From: Saccharopolyspora_D taberi
GTDB taxonomy: Bacteria > Actinomycetota > Actinomycetes > Mycobacteriales > Pseudonocardiaceae
Assembly (NCBI RefSeq): GCF_039534165.1
Contig: NZ_BAAAUX010000011.1
Span: 558,001-622,000, forward strand
Length of the DNA stretch: 64,000 bases
Direction of reading: 5' to 3'
Shown: in pieces, positions 24,801 to 32,242 of the stretch
How positions within the stretch are numbered: the stretch's first letter is position 1
Layout of the letters: each line of letters begins with the position of its first letter
Notes under the pieces: generated by a model
Told to the model about the DNA's origin: nothing
Databases searched by the model: none
What the model saw: only the letters and a program-made list of their open reading frames with translations
Translations under genes and position numbers: made by a program

Positions 24801-25272
24801 CCCGCACAGTGCACCGCCGGTGAGCACGGATGAATTTGACGAGGAGTCCTGGAGCTGGTTCAGTCCGGATCTCCGCACGATTGCCACAATCACCACCCGC
24901 TACGGCGGTGACACCGAGGCCGGGGGATCGACTCTGCAGATTCGGGACGTGCATACCGGAACGCTCACGCGCACGGTCCCCGATGTCGAGTGCATTCCCG
25001 AGTCGCCAATGCCATGCGGCCTGGCCGTCTTCTCCGAGAACCGGGTTCGCCTCGCCCGGGCCGGTGCGGACGAGGTGCAGGAACTCGGCGGCGATCAAAC
25101 ACCACGCAACACCAAGGTGCTTGGCGTTCCCGGTGAGTACAGCGCGGTGGCTTTCAGCCAGGACGGAAGAACTCTTGTGGGTGTTTACTCGTTTACTGGG
25201 GGCAGCCACAGCACAGGAGACGGTCCGATGATGACTGATCTGGTGCTACAGACCTGGGATGTCCGCGGCTAG
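21805..25272 (+). CDS. Membrane-anchored NACHT (STAND) ATPase with C-terminal propeller-like repeats
   Basis: A 1155-residue protein; ATG at 21805 chosen over an upstream in-frame TTG. Order of parts: a short beta-repeat-like N-terminus (NAVGGKVHGPVVQAGRIEGG); two TM helices (~55-107); a NACHT ATPase with Walker A GEPGAGKST (208-216), Walker B LPVLDGLDEI (280-289) and the sensor-like VITCRS; a helical lid with LLSTPLMLSLARRVYRR; about seven further TM helices (~475-760); the motif YQFRHDRLRTHLAERG; one more TM helix; then a WD40-like tail (FLSLSPNGDLLAVLGY, LELWNTRTGQRL, VALWNVHTDQPV, LVLQTWDVRG). STAND proteins of this build act as ligand-triggered switches in bacterial conflict systems. The trigger and output here are unknown. 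A shorter paralogue lies at 37.2 kb. Confidence 0.88.
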   Translation: MTGSGDGGEAVQGRYDSSSARPEVHNAVGGKVHGPVVQAGRIEGGVHQHYTVGWQWWAGAVVVWLILLACLLLVVLSGERAPGWWQVVLLAGPVFTVGLPAFWWLFRRARRAGFQGRVPEEALSSLRSQVRRQWLDELGRRRLQQPRPLRLRWRPTSRRVRVAASDGDAGLAFQRGELVQDTGDRRPAAHALVEAFRRTEGEQLVVLGEPGAGKSTLALLFTLAFIEKLESSAPVPVLLTAADWNSREPVEKWIARRISEDYPVLSRRQARLLLDEGRILPVLDGLDEIHAQRLDEALPDLDRSAATGLQMVITCRSNEFERAVRKNGALSHAAVVEIDPIDVDSAKIYLEQAEIEDSNRWASVITAMENDPDGNTASLLSTPLMLSLARRVYRRTESRPQRLTEFATLAAAERHLLDELIPSTYEDEREWKQARRWLVFLSHHLHDRIRTTNFEWWQLARAVPRWVIALLAAVLTGVAATPVLVLGIVTDLGYQIEFPVLLVTCLAVAGMIGLNLGRSAYAVGPSERPVRAVLGGVLRDLAAFVTAFCVIATGALLISYTADPQAAEGTVVSLAVSWQTRQLRDALVVVGAVVLAVSLIANVLWVRHGGMPQRSTPRLRTLIPNLVVGAAVGAVVVISFVFVIEATSGAVRGSGSEPEGVGVISGVFALLIGLPLGVARWVTTPDVQHAARSPRTVLGKDRAALFGAVGASSAPILAVSVLASVSSEEGLQWPDVLFPLGIGYVVAAVVLFGSGNAWMSYTIARLWLAAWGCLPWRLFRFLGRAHEAELLRQVGAVYQFRHDRLRTHLAERGAEGKVLPRFALTANSRGAPGSTALQRTSWRGVVSTALGIGVLAGTLTFLYPPHGPQTVAAFTLYDVGVLDKAASSRDGGTVVIAGDATAVLSEGRVTRLLPVASGEFLSLSPNGDLLAVLGYAGAPQLELWNTRTGQRLHTPGLLNYPGNIRGIGFSQDGEVLAIRDEERGVALWNVHTDQPVQVLPHSAPPVSTDEFDEESWSWFSPDLRTIATITTRYGGDTEAGGSTLQIRDVHTGTLTRTVPDVECIPESPMPCGLAVFSENRVRLARAGADEVQELGGDQTPRNTKVLGVPGEYSAVAFSQDGRTLVGVYSFTGGSHSTGDGPMMTDLVLQTWDVRG

Positions 25273-25382
25273 CCGTAATTCCTCCTTGCGAGCAGCCCGG
25301 TGCTGTGTTGGGTGCCCGAGCAGATCGCGCTCCGCGCCCCGGAGCGAGAGCGGACGGGCTGCATGCGGGGGTGTTGGTGGCC

Positions 25383-25442
25383 GGGCTGTTGCGACCGCCG
25401 GGACGGCGGGTTCGAACCCACGACCCCTTGACCCCCAGTTAT
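25383..25442 (-). other. tRNA 3'-end-like relic, possible attachment site
   Basis: On the minus strand the sequence reads CTGGGGGTCAAGGGGTCG, then TGGGTTCGAACCCGCCGTCC. That resembles an anticodon-loop-to-T-arm segment of a tRNA with the diagnostic GGTTCGAAC. No D-arm or 5' acceptor stem is upstream and the T-stem seems one base short, so it is not a working tRNA. Such 3' tRNA pieces are typical att sites of integrative elements, and an integrase relic lies 2 kb away. Confidence 0.3.
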
Positions 25443-25700
25443 GACCGAACAAGGCGGCCACCAGCATAAACAGAGAAACCCCAGGAAACTAGGTGTTGTC
25501 CGCTACCGCTGAGAGCAGTACAACGCGGTTCAAACCGACCCGATCCTCCCACTTTCCTCCCACTGCCAGCGTCAAAACTTCCCAGGCTTTCCCCACACAA
25601 TTGGGGTAAGCCAATAGTCGGGCTAGCTCACACACCGATCCGCGGAACCCGCGTCCTGCTGACAGCCATGGGCTCGACAGGGGACGGCCCGGATCCCATG

Positions 25701-25975
25701 GCAGTGAGCAGCTCGCCGAGCTGGTGAGGGGTCGGTGGCTGGCGAGCGCGGGTCACCGCTTCGCGGCACCCGTGAGGATGACCAGCTCGCGGAGCTGGTG
25801 AGGGCGAGCCCGGCGCCTATGACAACCTGGAGCGATCACCTGCACCAAGCCGAGCGGGAAAGACCCGTGATGGTGACCAGCTCGCGGGGCTGGTGAGAGG
25901 TAGTCGGTGAGGTAGGAGCCCTGGCTGTACTGCTGAGTCCCGTAATGGTGACCAGCTCGTGGAGCTGGTGAGGGG
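25701..25975. repeat. Four imperfect palindromic repeats, ~35 bp each
   Basis: Four copies share CCAGCTC-GCG-GAGCTGG hairpin cores (cores begin at 25710, 25784, 25879 and 25954) inside a longer ~35-bp unit. Read on the minus strand the unit is CTCACCAGCTCCGCGAGCTG followed by GTCACCATCACGGG. Spacings are 74, 95 and 75 bp. The copies are degenerate and no cas gene is in the window. Confidence 0.65.
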
Positions 25976-26148
25976 GCTGTCGTTTCACGGTACCGGTGCG
26001 CTGGGGTTTTGGAGATCGTCGCGAGCGGTACGGCCCGCACCCACCAGACATCAAGGCCACCGTGCTCGGCGGCGTAGCGTTCTGCCGCCCCTCGGCTCCC
26101 GAAGCGCACCTCCTGCCGCAGCAACGTGTGCACGATCTTGACCGCCAC
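25753..26148 (-). CDS. Small hypothetical protein whose end runs through the palindromic repeats
   Basis: A possible 131-residue frame starting at GTG 26148 after GGTGAGG. The first ~55 residues (VKIVHTLLRQEVRFGSRGAA, then ERYAAEHGGLDVWWVRAV) look like a real conserved small protein. The remainder is translated from the palindromic repeat cluster (recurring PAPRAGHH) and is probably junk or a fusion. Its 5' edge lies 14 bp from the end of the adjacent IS, so the gene may be truncated by it. Confidence 0.3.
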   Translation of the reverse strand: MAVKIVHTLLRQEVRFGSRGAAERYAAEHGGLDVWWVRAVPLATISKTPAHRYRETTAPSPAPRAGHHYGTQQYSQGSYLTDYLSPAPRAGHHHGSFPLGLVQVIAPGCHRRRARPHQLRELVILTGAAKR

Positions 26149-26161
26149 CAGAACCTCACCC

Positions 26162-27413
26162 TGCCCTTGCCGATAACCTCATCCGCCCTGGTGAGACGCG
26201 GCGGGCGCGGCGTAGGGGTAGGTCGACCGTAGTCGCTCGACCGGACGCTTTCGCCGCTGTCTAGCACCCGACATGCTGATCGACCGTGCTGCTGCGACTG
26301 GCCTACCTGGGTGTGGCGAATGCGTTCGCCGTGCTGCGCCTGCTGCCGATGAGTGACCGGGACAAGGACGTCGAGATCCTCGCCTTGCGCCATCAGATCA
26401 CGGTGCTGGAGCGTCAGCTCGGTCAAGGGAGGGCGCGGTTCACCCCAGTGGATCGAGCGTTCATGGCGGCGCTACTGCATCGGCTGCCACGGAATCTGCT
26501 ATGTAGGTTGCGGTTGCTGGTTCGCCCGGACACGGTGCTGCGCTGGCACCGCGACCTGATCACGCGCCGCCACGCGACTGTTTCCAAGCCAAAGCGTCCT
26601 GGCCGACCTCGCACCGTCCGGTCCGTCCGGGCCTTGGTGCTGCGCCTGGCGAAGGAGAACCCAAGCTGGGGATACCGCCGACTCCACGGCGAATTGCTCG
26701 TCCTGGGAGTGAAAGTGGCTGCCTCGACCGTATGGGAAATCGTGCAGGCAGCAGGGATAGACCCGGCACCCGAGCGGAACTCCAGCACATGGGCCGACTT
26801 CCTGCGCTCCCAGGCCGATGCCTTGCTGGCGTGCGACTTCTTCGAGACCGTCACCCTGTCCGGGGCGAGGATGTACGTCCTCGCAGTCATTGAGCACACC
26901 ACCAGGCAGATTCGGATCCTGGGCGCCACCGCACACCCGACCGCAGCGTGGGTCGCCCAAGCCGCAAAGAATCTCGTCATGGACCTCGAGGACGCCGACC
27001 GCCGGGCGCGGTTCCTGGTCCGGGACCGCGACGGCAAATTTCCCGCCCTATTCGACACTGTCCTGTCGGATTCGAGGATTGAGGTAGTGCTCAGCGGCGT
27101 CCAGATGCCGAGAATGAACTCGATCATGGAAAGGTGGGTACAGACCTGCCGACGTGAGCTGCTGGACCGCACTTTGATCTGGAATCAGCGGCACCTGCTC
27201 CACACCCTGCGTGAGTTCGAACAGTTCTACAACTCCCACCGGCCTCACCAAGGCATCGCGAACACCCGCCCGCTGAACCCATTGCCGACTCCCATCGCAG
27301 ACCCGGACAAGATCGCCCACCTCGACATACGCCGACGCGATCGCCTCGGCGGCATCCTCCACGAGTACGAGCATGCAGCTTGACCTGCACGGATGAGGTT
27401 TTCGGCAAGGGCA
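26162..27413 (+). mobile_element. Complete insertion sequence with 24-bp terminal inverted repeats
   Basis: The left end (26162-26185) begins TGCCCTTGCCGATAACCTCA. The right end (27390-27413), reverse complemented, begins TGCCCTTGCCGAAAACCTCA. They differ at one of 24 positions. The 1.25-kb unit contains one transposase gene. I find no clear target duplication next to the ends. An integrase relic abuts the right end. Confidence 0.88.
26286..27383 (+). CDS. DDE (rve-type integrase core) transposase
   Basis: A 365-residue transposase, the only gene of the IS. An N-terminal helical/HTH part contains ILALRHQITVLERQL and RPGRPRTVRSVRALVLRLAK, followed by an HTH_21-like WGYRRLHGELLVLG. The rve catalytic core has Asp in LLACDFFETV, Asp in LVRDRDGKFP and Glu in MNSIMERWVQT, then the C-terminal FYNSHRPHQG. 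All three catalytic acids are present and the frame is intact, so the element may be active. It belongs with single-frame IS3/IS481-like elements common in actinomycetes; the exact family is not settled. Confidence 0.92.
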   Translation: MLLRLAYLGVANAFAVLRLLPMSDRDKDVEILALRHQITVLERQLGQGRARFTPVDRAFMAALLHRLPRNLLCRLRLLVRPDTVLRWHRDLITRRHATVSKPKRPGRPRTVRSVRALVLRLAKENPSWGYRRLHGELLVLGVKVAASTVWEIVQAAGIDPAPERNSSTWADFLRSQADALLACDFFETVTLSGARMYVLAVIEHTTRQIRILGATAHPTAAWVAQAAKNLVMDLEDADRRARFLVRDRDGKFPALFDTVLSDSRIEVVLSGVQMPRMNSIMERWVQTCRRELLDRTLIWNQRHLLHTLREFEQFYNSHRPHQGIANTRPLNPLPTPIADPDKIAHLDIRRRDRLGGILHEYEHAA

Positions 27414-27577
27414 ACGTCGGGTTTCGGGGGCGTTGGGCCGGGCGCAACGCGGCGTTCTGCGACTTGATGGTGCGCACCGGGATGCGGCTGACCGAGCAGG
27501 CTAGCCTGACGATCTTCGAACTTCCCTGCCACCCCTCGAGGCTCAACGGTCATGCCCGACTGCGGGGCCTGTTGTGA
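27412..27577 (+). pseudogene. Tyrosine recombinase (phage-type integrase) fragment
   Basis: Right next to the IS the plus strand encodes RNAAFCDLMVRTGMRLTEQ followed by ASLTIFELP. This matches the start of the catalytic domain of actinomycete tyrosine integrases, where (GT)GLR(L/I)SE carries the first catalytic Arg (here GMRLTE). The frame stops soon after, and neither N-terminus nor the HxxR/Tyr end is present. It is a relic of an integrative element, truncated on the IS side. Confidence 0.6.
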
Positions 27578-27619
27578 AACCGGCCCTCGTGGCGGCCGGT
27601 TGCTGGCACGGTGTTGACC

Positions 27620-28497
27620 ATGAAGCGACCACACATCCCGCGGGCGGCGGGGCCGGGCCGGCGCCACCGAGCCGCGGCCCGTCGCAGCGGCGCCTCCGTA
27701 CTCGGGCCGCAGCCACGACGCCAGGTGGACCTGACCCAGCTACTGACGCTGGGAGCCGTGCTGGTCACTCTGGCCCTGGCCGTCCCCAGCTACATCACCG
27801 CCCAGTCTCAGGCCCACCTCGCCGAACAAGGCCAGCTCACCGACCGGTTCAGCAAGGCCGTCGAGCAGCTGGGCTCGGACAAGCCCCAGATCCGCCAGGG
27901 CGGCATCTACGCCCTGGAGCGCCTCGCCCGCGACTCCCAGCGAGACCACCCCGTCGTGGTAGAGGTGTCGTGGTAGAGGTACTGACCGCCTTCGTCCGCG
28001 ACACGGCCCCGTCTCGCCGCCCTCTCCCTGGAGAGGACCGACCTAAGCCGTGTCCCGCAGATCTTCCTGTGGCTAGCGATGTGCAGTCTGCACTCGCCGT
28101 CCTTGGCCGCCGCACCGCCGCCTGGGACTGGCGAACTCGGCTCGATCTGTCGTTCACGTGTCTTCACCACGCGGATCTCGGCGGAGCCCAACTCCACATG
28201 GCCGACTTCCGCGGCGCCGACCTCACCTGGGCTCACCTCCTCGAGGCCGACCTCTCCTATGCCGACCTCTCCGGCGCCGACCTCTCTGACGCCGACCTCA
28301 CCAACGCGAACCTCCGCTTCGCCACCCTCCGCGACGCCGACCTCCGCAGCGCCGGCCTCATCAACGTCGATTTCACCCTCGCCAACGTCTACGGCGCCGA
28401 CCTCGAGGGCGCCATCGTTGCCCCCGAGGAGCTGCAGCGCGCTATGGCGGGGGCCACGGGCCTCAGGGGATATCCGCCGGGCTGGCCGCCACGGTGA
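27620..28497 (+). pseudogene. Pentapeptide-repeat membrane protein split by a 14-bp tandem duplication
   Basis: Frame 1 from the ATG at 27620 gives an N-terminal TM helix (LLTLGAVLVTLALAVPSYI) and the conserved LAEQGQLTDRFSKAVEQLGS, then GGIYALERLARDSQRDHP and VVVEVSW-stop. A second frame resumes with VVVEVLTAFVRDTAP and runs through DADLT/GADLS-type pentapeptide repeats (ADLTWAHLLEADLSYADLSG and so on) to the end. The break is a perfect 14-bp direct repeat (27953-27966 and 27967-27980, GTCGTGGTAGAGGT). Removing one copy restores a single ~285-residue gene. The family is common in actinomycetes; function unknown. Confidence 0.85.
27953..27980 (+). repeat. 14-bp perfect tandem duplication inside the pentapeptide-repeat gene
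   Basis: GTCGTGGTAGAGGT occurs twice in a row. The extra copy shifts the reading frame and places TAG after VVVEVSW. Confidence 0.9.
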
Positions 28498-28888
28498 GGG
28501 AGGCCAGACCGGCCGCCGCACGGGAACTTGCCACGTCCACCGCACTCCTCCCCATAGCGAACACTGAACAGTCTCGAACACCCGCCATAACGTGACCTAC
28601 CTGCCTCCGCGCAACCGGACCGTGGCCTACGCGCGTGACCGCCGACGGCCGGGACGCCACTCCCACGAGATGGGTTCCTAGCCGCGCCGATTCCCCCGGC
28701 CACACCACACTCATCGACATTTTTGGGGGCGGCGGCCTCCGGTGCTAAGGACTCTTCACGACCACAGCACCGGACCGCTCTCTGCCGCGTGCACGCCCCA
28801 CCTGCATCGTCACATCGTCCAGGTCCCCGAGCGGGCTGCCAACAGCACTGCCGCACGGCCAGCGATGCAACGCGCGCAGCGTTGGCGA
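28498..28888. other. 391-bp stretch without a gene
   Basis: Between the pentapeptide-repeat relic and the end of the GntR gene. Short frames on both strands show no family resemblance. An 8-bp inverted repeat CCGGTGCT/AGCACCGG (28739-28773, 19-nt loop) could be a weak terminator for either flanking gene. Confidence 0.35.
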
Positions 28889-29641
28889 TCAGAGCCCGAC
28901 GAACATGTCTTGATGCAAGACCGCGACATGCCTCTGGGCGATGTCCGCGGCGGAGGCCGGATCGCGGCGGCGCAGTGCGTCGACGAGTTCGTGGTGCTCG
29001 CAGTTGGAGCCGCGTAGGTACTGCATGGGGTAGGGCAGGTAGTAGCGGTAGAGCTCCCGGAGCAGGCGCGCGTAGTTCTGCTGGATCGCGTCAAGCCCGG
29101 TTACGGCTGCGATCGTGAGGTGGAAGGTCTCGTCCAAGCTGTGGAACTCGGCCCAGTCGGCGGCTTGGTCCATGCGCTGCGTGAGCTGGTCCAGACGGTC
29201 GATGTCGGTGTCGTCGGCGTTTCGGGCGGCCAGGTGGGCGATGCCGCATTCAAGGACCAGGCGCTGGTCGATGAGGCCGTGCACCTCCGCGGCGACGGCA
29301 CGGTATTCCTGGGTTTCCCGGACAGCACTGCGCGGAGGCGCATCGACCACCCGGGTGCCGCCACCACGGCCGCGACGGCGTTCCAGGACGCCGTCTTTGC
29401 ACAGGGAGATCAGTGCGCGCCGCACGGTGATCTCGGAGACCTCCAGCGCGGCGGCGATCTTGTCGTTGCCCGGAAGCCATTCCCCGGGCTTGAGCAGTCC
29501 GAGGTCCACGGCCAACGAGATCCGGGCGCGGACCGTGTCGACTGCCGACAGCCTTCGGATGCCCGAAAGCGCGGAGGCAGCCAGCGGCACCGCCAGCTGC
29601 TCGGTGTGCGTGTCGTCGGGAACCGCGGGCATGGCATCCAC
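28889..29641 (-). CDS. GntR family (FCD) transcriptional regulator
   Basis: A 250-residue regulator starting at GTG 29641 (an ATG three codons later is the alternative; no clear ribosome-binding site for either). Residues ~30-95 form the winged HTH (VRARISLAVDLGLLKPGEWL, VSEITVRRALISLCKDGVLE). Residues ~110-245 form an FCD domain with the metal-binding pattern seen as DETFHLTI, HHELVDALRRRD and QRHVAVLH. It is transcribed divergently from the nitrilase/permease pair, with a perfect 12-bp inverted repeat between them, so it very likely controls both. Confidence 0.92.
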   Translation of the reverse strand: MDAMPAVPDDTHTEQLAVPLAASALSGIRRLSAVDTVRARISLAVDLGLLKPGEWLPGNDKIAAALEVSEITVRRALISLCKDGVLERRRGRGGGTRVVDAPPRSAVRETQEYRAVAAEVHGLIDQRLVLECGIAHLAARNADDTDIDRLDQLTQRMDQAADWAEFHSLDETFHLTIAAVTGLDAIQQNYARLLRELYRYYLPYPMQYLRGSNCEHHELVDALRRRDPASAADIAQRHVAVLHQDMFVGL

Positions 29642-29667
29642 GGTAGCTGATCAACCCGAAAATTGCT

Positions 29668-29701
29668 CAAGATGAGCAGTCTTGTTTAACTGCTCATCTT
29701 G
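29668..29701. promoter_or_regulatory. 12-bp perfect inverted repeat, probable GntR operator
   Basis: CAAGATGAGCAG-N10-CTGCTCATCTTG lies in the AT-richer divergent promoter region between the GntR gene and the nitrilase gene. Spacing and symmetry suit a dimeric regulator bound on one face. Confidence 0.7.
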
Positions 29702-29769
29702 GTCTATTTTTGTCCCCATCGATGGCAGGCGCCGCTCTGACCTGCGAAATCAGGAGGAAGCGAGTAAGG

Positions 29770-30705
29770 ATGTCCCGACTGTTACCGCTGACGCTGGCGC
29801 AGGTGCCGCCGCAGGAGGCGACCGCACCGGTGTCGGCATTCGCCGCCGAGGTGCAGCGGCTCGTTGCCCGCTACCCGCAGACGCGGCTGGTTGTGTATCC
29901 GGAGTTGCACCTGTGCGGTGTCGAGGACACAGGCCCGGCGCGGACCGCCCAGTTACAGGAGACGGCCCAGCCGTTACGGGGTCCTCGGACGCGGCAGCTG
30001 GCTGAGCTCGCGGGCGATCTGGGGATTTGGCTGGTGCCGGGCACCGTGTGTGAACGCGGGGAGAAGGGACAGCTGTTCAACACCGCCCTGGCGTTTTCGC
30101 CTGGTGGCGACTTGGCGGCCTGGTACCGCAAGATCTTCCCGTGGCGGCCGTACGAGCCGTATGACCCGGGGGATCGTTTCGTTGTCTTCGATGCGCCCGG
30201 ATTCGGGCGGCTTGGCCTTTCGATCTGCTACGACTCGTGGTTTCCCGAAGTCGCCCGCCATCTGGCGTGGATGGGCGCCGAAGTGATCATCAACCCGGTG
30301 CAGACCACGACCAACGACCGTGAGCAGGAGATCGTGCTCGCCCGGGCGCACGCGATCGCGAACCAGGTCTTCGTTGCCAGCGTCAACGCCGCCGCACCTG
30401 TAGGTACCGGCGGCAGCCTGATCGCCGACCCCGAAGGTCGCCTGCGGCAGCACGCCGCCGGCAGCGGAGCCGAGGTGCTCACCGACGTGGTCGACCTCGA
30501 TGACGTGGCCCGGGTCCGGACGTTCGGTACCGCGGGCCTGAACCGCATGTGGTCGCAGTTCAGCGACACCGACTCACCTATCGAGCTACCGCTTTACCAG
30601 GGGCGTATCGACCCCCGCACCTGGCATCCGGCGCCCCCGGGCGGGCGCTCTGCCTCCACAGCCGCTCGGCTGGTTTCCCGCCGCAACGACGCGGCCAGCT
30701 TCTAG
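29770..30705 (+). CDS. Carbon-nitrogen hydrolase (nitrilase superfamily amidase)
   Basis: A 311-residue enzyme; ATG at 29770 with AGGAGGAAG upstream. The nitrilase triad is complete: Glu45 in VVYPELHLCG, Lys121 in WYRKIFPWRP and Cys153 in SICYDSWFPE. A second conserved block is GAEVIINPVQTTTNDREQEI. Members hydrolyse amides, N-carbamoyl compounds or nitriles. Together with the permease 10 bp downstream and the divergent GntR regulator, it forms a small uptake-and-hydrolysis module for a nitrogen compound. The true substrate cannot be read from sequence. Confidence 0.93.
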   Translation: MSRLLPLTLAQVPPQEATAPVSAFAAEVQRLVARYPQTRLVVYPELHLCGVEDTGPARTAQLQETAQPLRGPRTRQLAELAGDLGIWLVPGTVCERGEKGQLFNTALAFSPGGDLAAWYRKIFPWRPYEPYDPGDRFVVFDAPGFGRLGLSICYDSWFPEVARHLAWMGAEVIINPVQTTTNDREQEIVLARAHAIANQVFVASVNAAAPVGTGGSLIADPEGRLRQHAAGSGAEVLTDVVDLDDVARVRTFGTAGLNRMWSQFSDTDSPIELPLYQGRIDPRTWHPAPPGGRSASTAARLVSRRNDAASF

Positions 30706-30715
30706 GAGCCCTTCC

Positions 30716-32107
30716 ATGCCCGAAGTACCGCCGTCGCTGCGACGGACGCTGACCGTGAGATCGGTCGTCCTGTTCGGACTGGCCTACATGACCCCGCTGA
30801 TCGCCCTGGGCACATTCGGAGTCGTCGCCGAGGAGACTCACGGCGCGGTTCCCACCGCTTACCTGCTGGCCCTGGTCGCGATGCTGTTCACTGCCTTCAG
30901 CTACGGCAAGATGGCTGCCACCTACCCGGTCGCCGGATCCGCCTACACCTACGCCCGCAGGGCACTGGACTCGCGCGTGGGTTTCCTCGTCGGCTGGGCC
31001 GTGCTGCTGGACTACTTCTTCCTGCCCATGGTGATCTGGCTGCTGGGCGGCACCTACCTGCAGGCGCAGTTCCCTTCCGTCCCGTTCTGGTGCTGGATCG
31101 TCGCGTTCATCACGCTCACCTCGTGCCTGAACGTGCTGGGAATCAAGGTCGCCGACAAGGCCAACTTCCTGCTCATGGCCTTCCAGTTCCTGGTGATCGC
31201 CATCTTCGTCGTGCTGTGCCTGCGCCACGTCAGCACCATCCACGGCGCGGCCGGGGTGGTCAGCACGGCCCCGTTCGCCAATCCCGCCACCACCGCCGCG
31301 GGCATCTCCGCCGGTGCCGCTTTGGCGGCCTACTCCTTCCTCGGCTTCGACGCCGTCACCACCCTGACGGAAGAATCCGTCAATCCGCGCAAGACCATCC
31401 CCCGGGCCATCCTGCTCATCACCCTCATCGGCGGCGGCGTCTTCGTCCTGGTCACCTACAGCGCCCAGCTGGTCCACCCCGGCAGCACCTTCGCCGACCC
31501 GGATTCCGCCGTCTTCGAAATCGCCACGGCCATGGCCGGTGACCTCGCCGCCGCGGTCCTGCTCGCCGGGTTGGTCATCGCCCAGTTCGCCTCCGGCCTG
31601 GCCGCGCAGGCCAGCGCCGCGCGCCTGCTGTTCGCCATGGGCCGTGACACCGTCCTGCCGCGCAGGATCTTCGGTTTCCTCCACCGCCGATTCCGCACGC
31701 CCGCACTCAACATCGCGCTCACCGGAGCCGTAGGACTGGTCGCCCTGTCCCTGGACGTCTCCACCTCCACCTCCTTCATCAACTTCGGGGCCTTCACCGC
31801 CTTCACCGCGGTCAACCTCAGCGTCATCGCCATGTTCATCCGGCAACGCAACACCGGCGGCCGACCGGCATGGTGGTCCCATGTCCTCATCCCCGCCGCC
31901 GGAACACTGATCGACCTCTGGCTGCTGATCAATCTCGACCCCGCCGCGCTCACACTCGGGGCCATCTGGCTCGCCGCCGGCATTGCTTACCTGGCGTACC
32001 GCACCAGTCTCTTCCGCAAGCCCCCACCGGAGTTGTCCACCACCGACGACAACGAACAAACCCGCACTGGCACACATCACGAGGAACCCAAACCGGCGAA
32101 CGGCTGA
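30716..32107 (+). CDS. APC family amino acid/amine permease
   Basis: A 463-residue, 12-helix transporter. The start RRTLTVRSVVLFGLAYMTPL and the segments GSAYTYARRALDSRVGFLVGW, YSFLGFDAVTTLTEE and the ISAGAALAAYSFLGFD region are standard for the APC superfamily. TAGGAGCCC precedes the ATG at 30716, ten bases after the hydrolase stop, so the two genes are co-transcribed. The C-terminal ~40 residues are hydrophilic and Thr-rich. Probably imports an amide, amino acid or polyamine for the nitrilase-type enzyme. Confidence 0.92.
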   Translation: MPEVPPSLRRTLTVRSVVLFGLAYMTPLIALGTFGVVAEETHGAVPTAYLLALVAMLFTAFSYGKMAATYPVAGSAYTYARRALDSRVGFLVGWAVLLDYFFLPMVIWLLGGTYLQAQFPSVPFWCWIVAFITLTSCLNVLGIKVADKANFLLMAFQFLVIAIFVVLCLRHVSTIHGAAGVVSTAPFANPATTAAGISAGAALAAYSFLGFDAVTTLTEESVNPRKTIPRAILLITLIGGGVFVLVTYSAQLVHPGSTFADPDSAVFEIATAMAGDLAAAVLLAGLVIAQFASGLAAQASAARLLFAMGRDTVLPRRIFGFLHRRFRTPALNIALTGAVGLVALSLDVSTSTSFINFGAFTAFTAVNLSVIAMFIRQRNTGGRPAWWSHVLIPAAGTLIDLWLLINLDPAALTLGAIWLAAGIAYLAYRTSLFRKPPPELSTTDDNEQTRTGTHHEEPKPANG

Positions 32108-32242
32108 TGCACCGGCTGTGCTGTCCGAGTCACGTATCTCGGCCGGCTGAGAAATACGCAGTCTCCTGGATGGAGCGGAGTGGTCGAACCGGCCGAGGAT
32201 GGCAGCCTCCGCAGACTGCCAGCCGCAAGGGAGAAAGCCGCA

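Noticed and set aside
25383..25442. A complete tRNA gene on the minus strand.
   Set aside because: Only an anticodon-loop-to-T-arm-like segment exists; the T-stem is imperfect and no D-arm or acceptor 5' strand lies upstream.
25701..25975. A functional CRISPR array.
   Set aside because: Only four degenerate copies, unequal spacing (74/95/75 bp), no leader and no cas genes within the window. Recorded as a palindromic repeat cluster instead.
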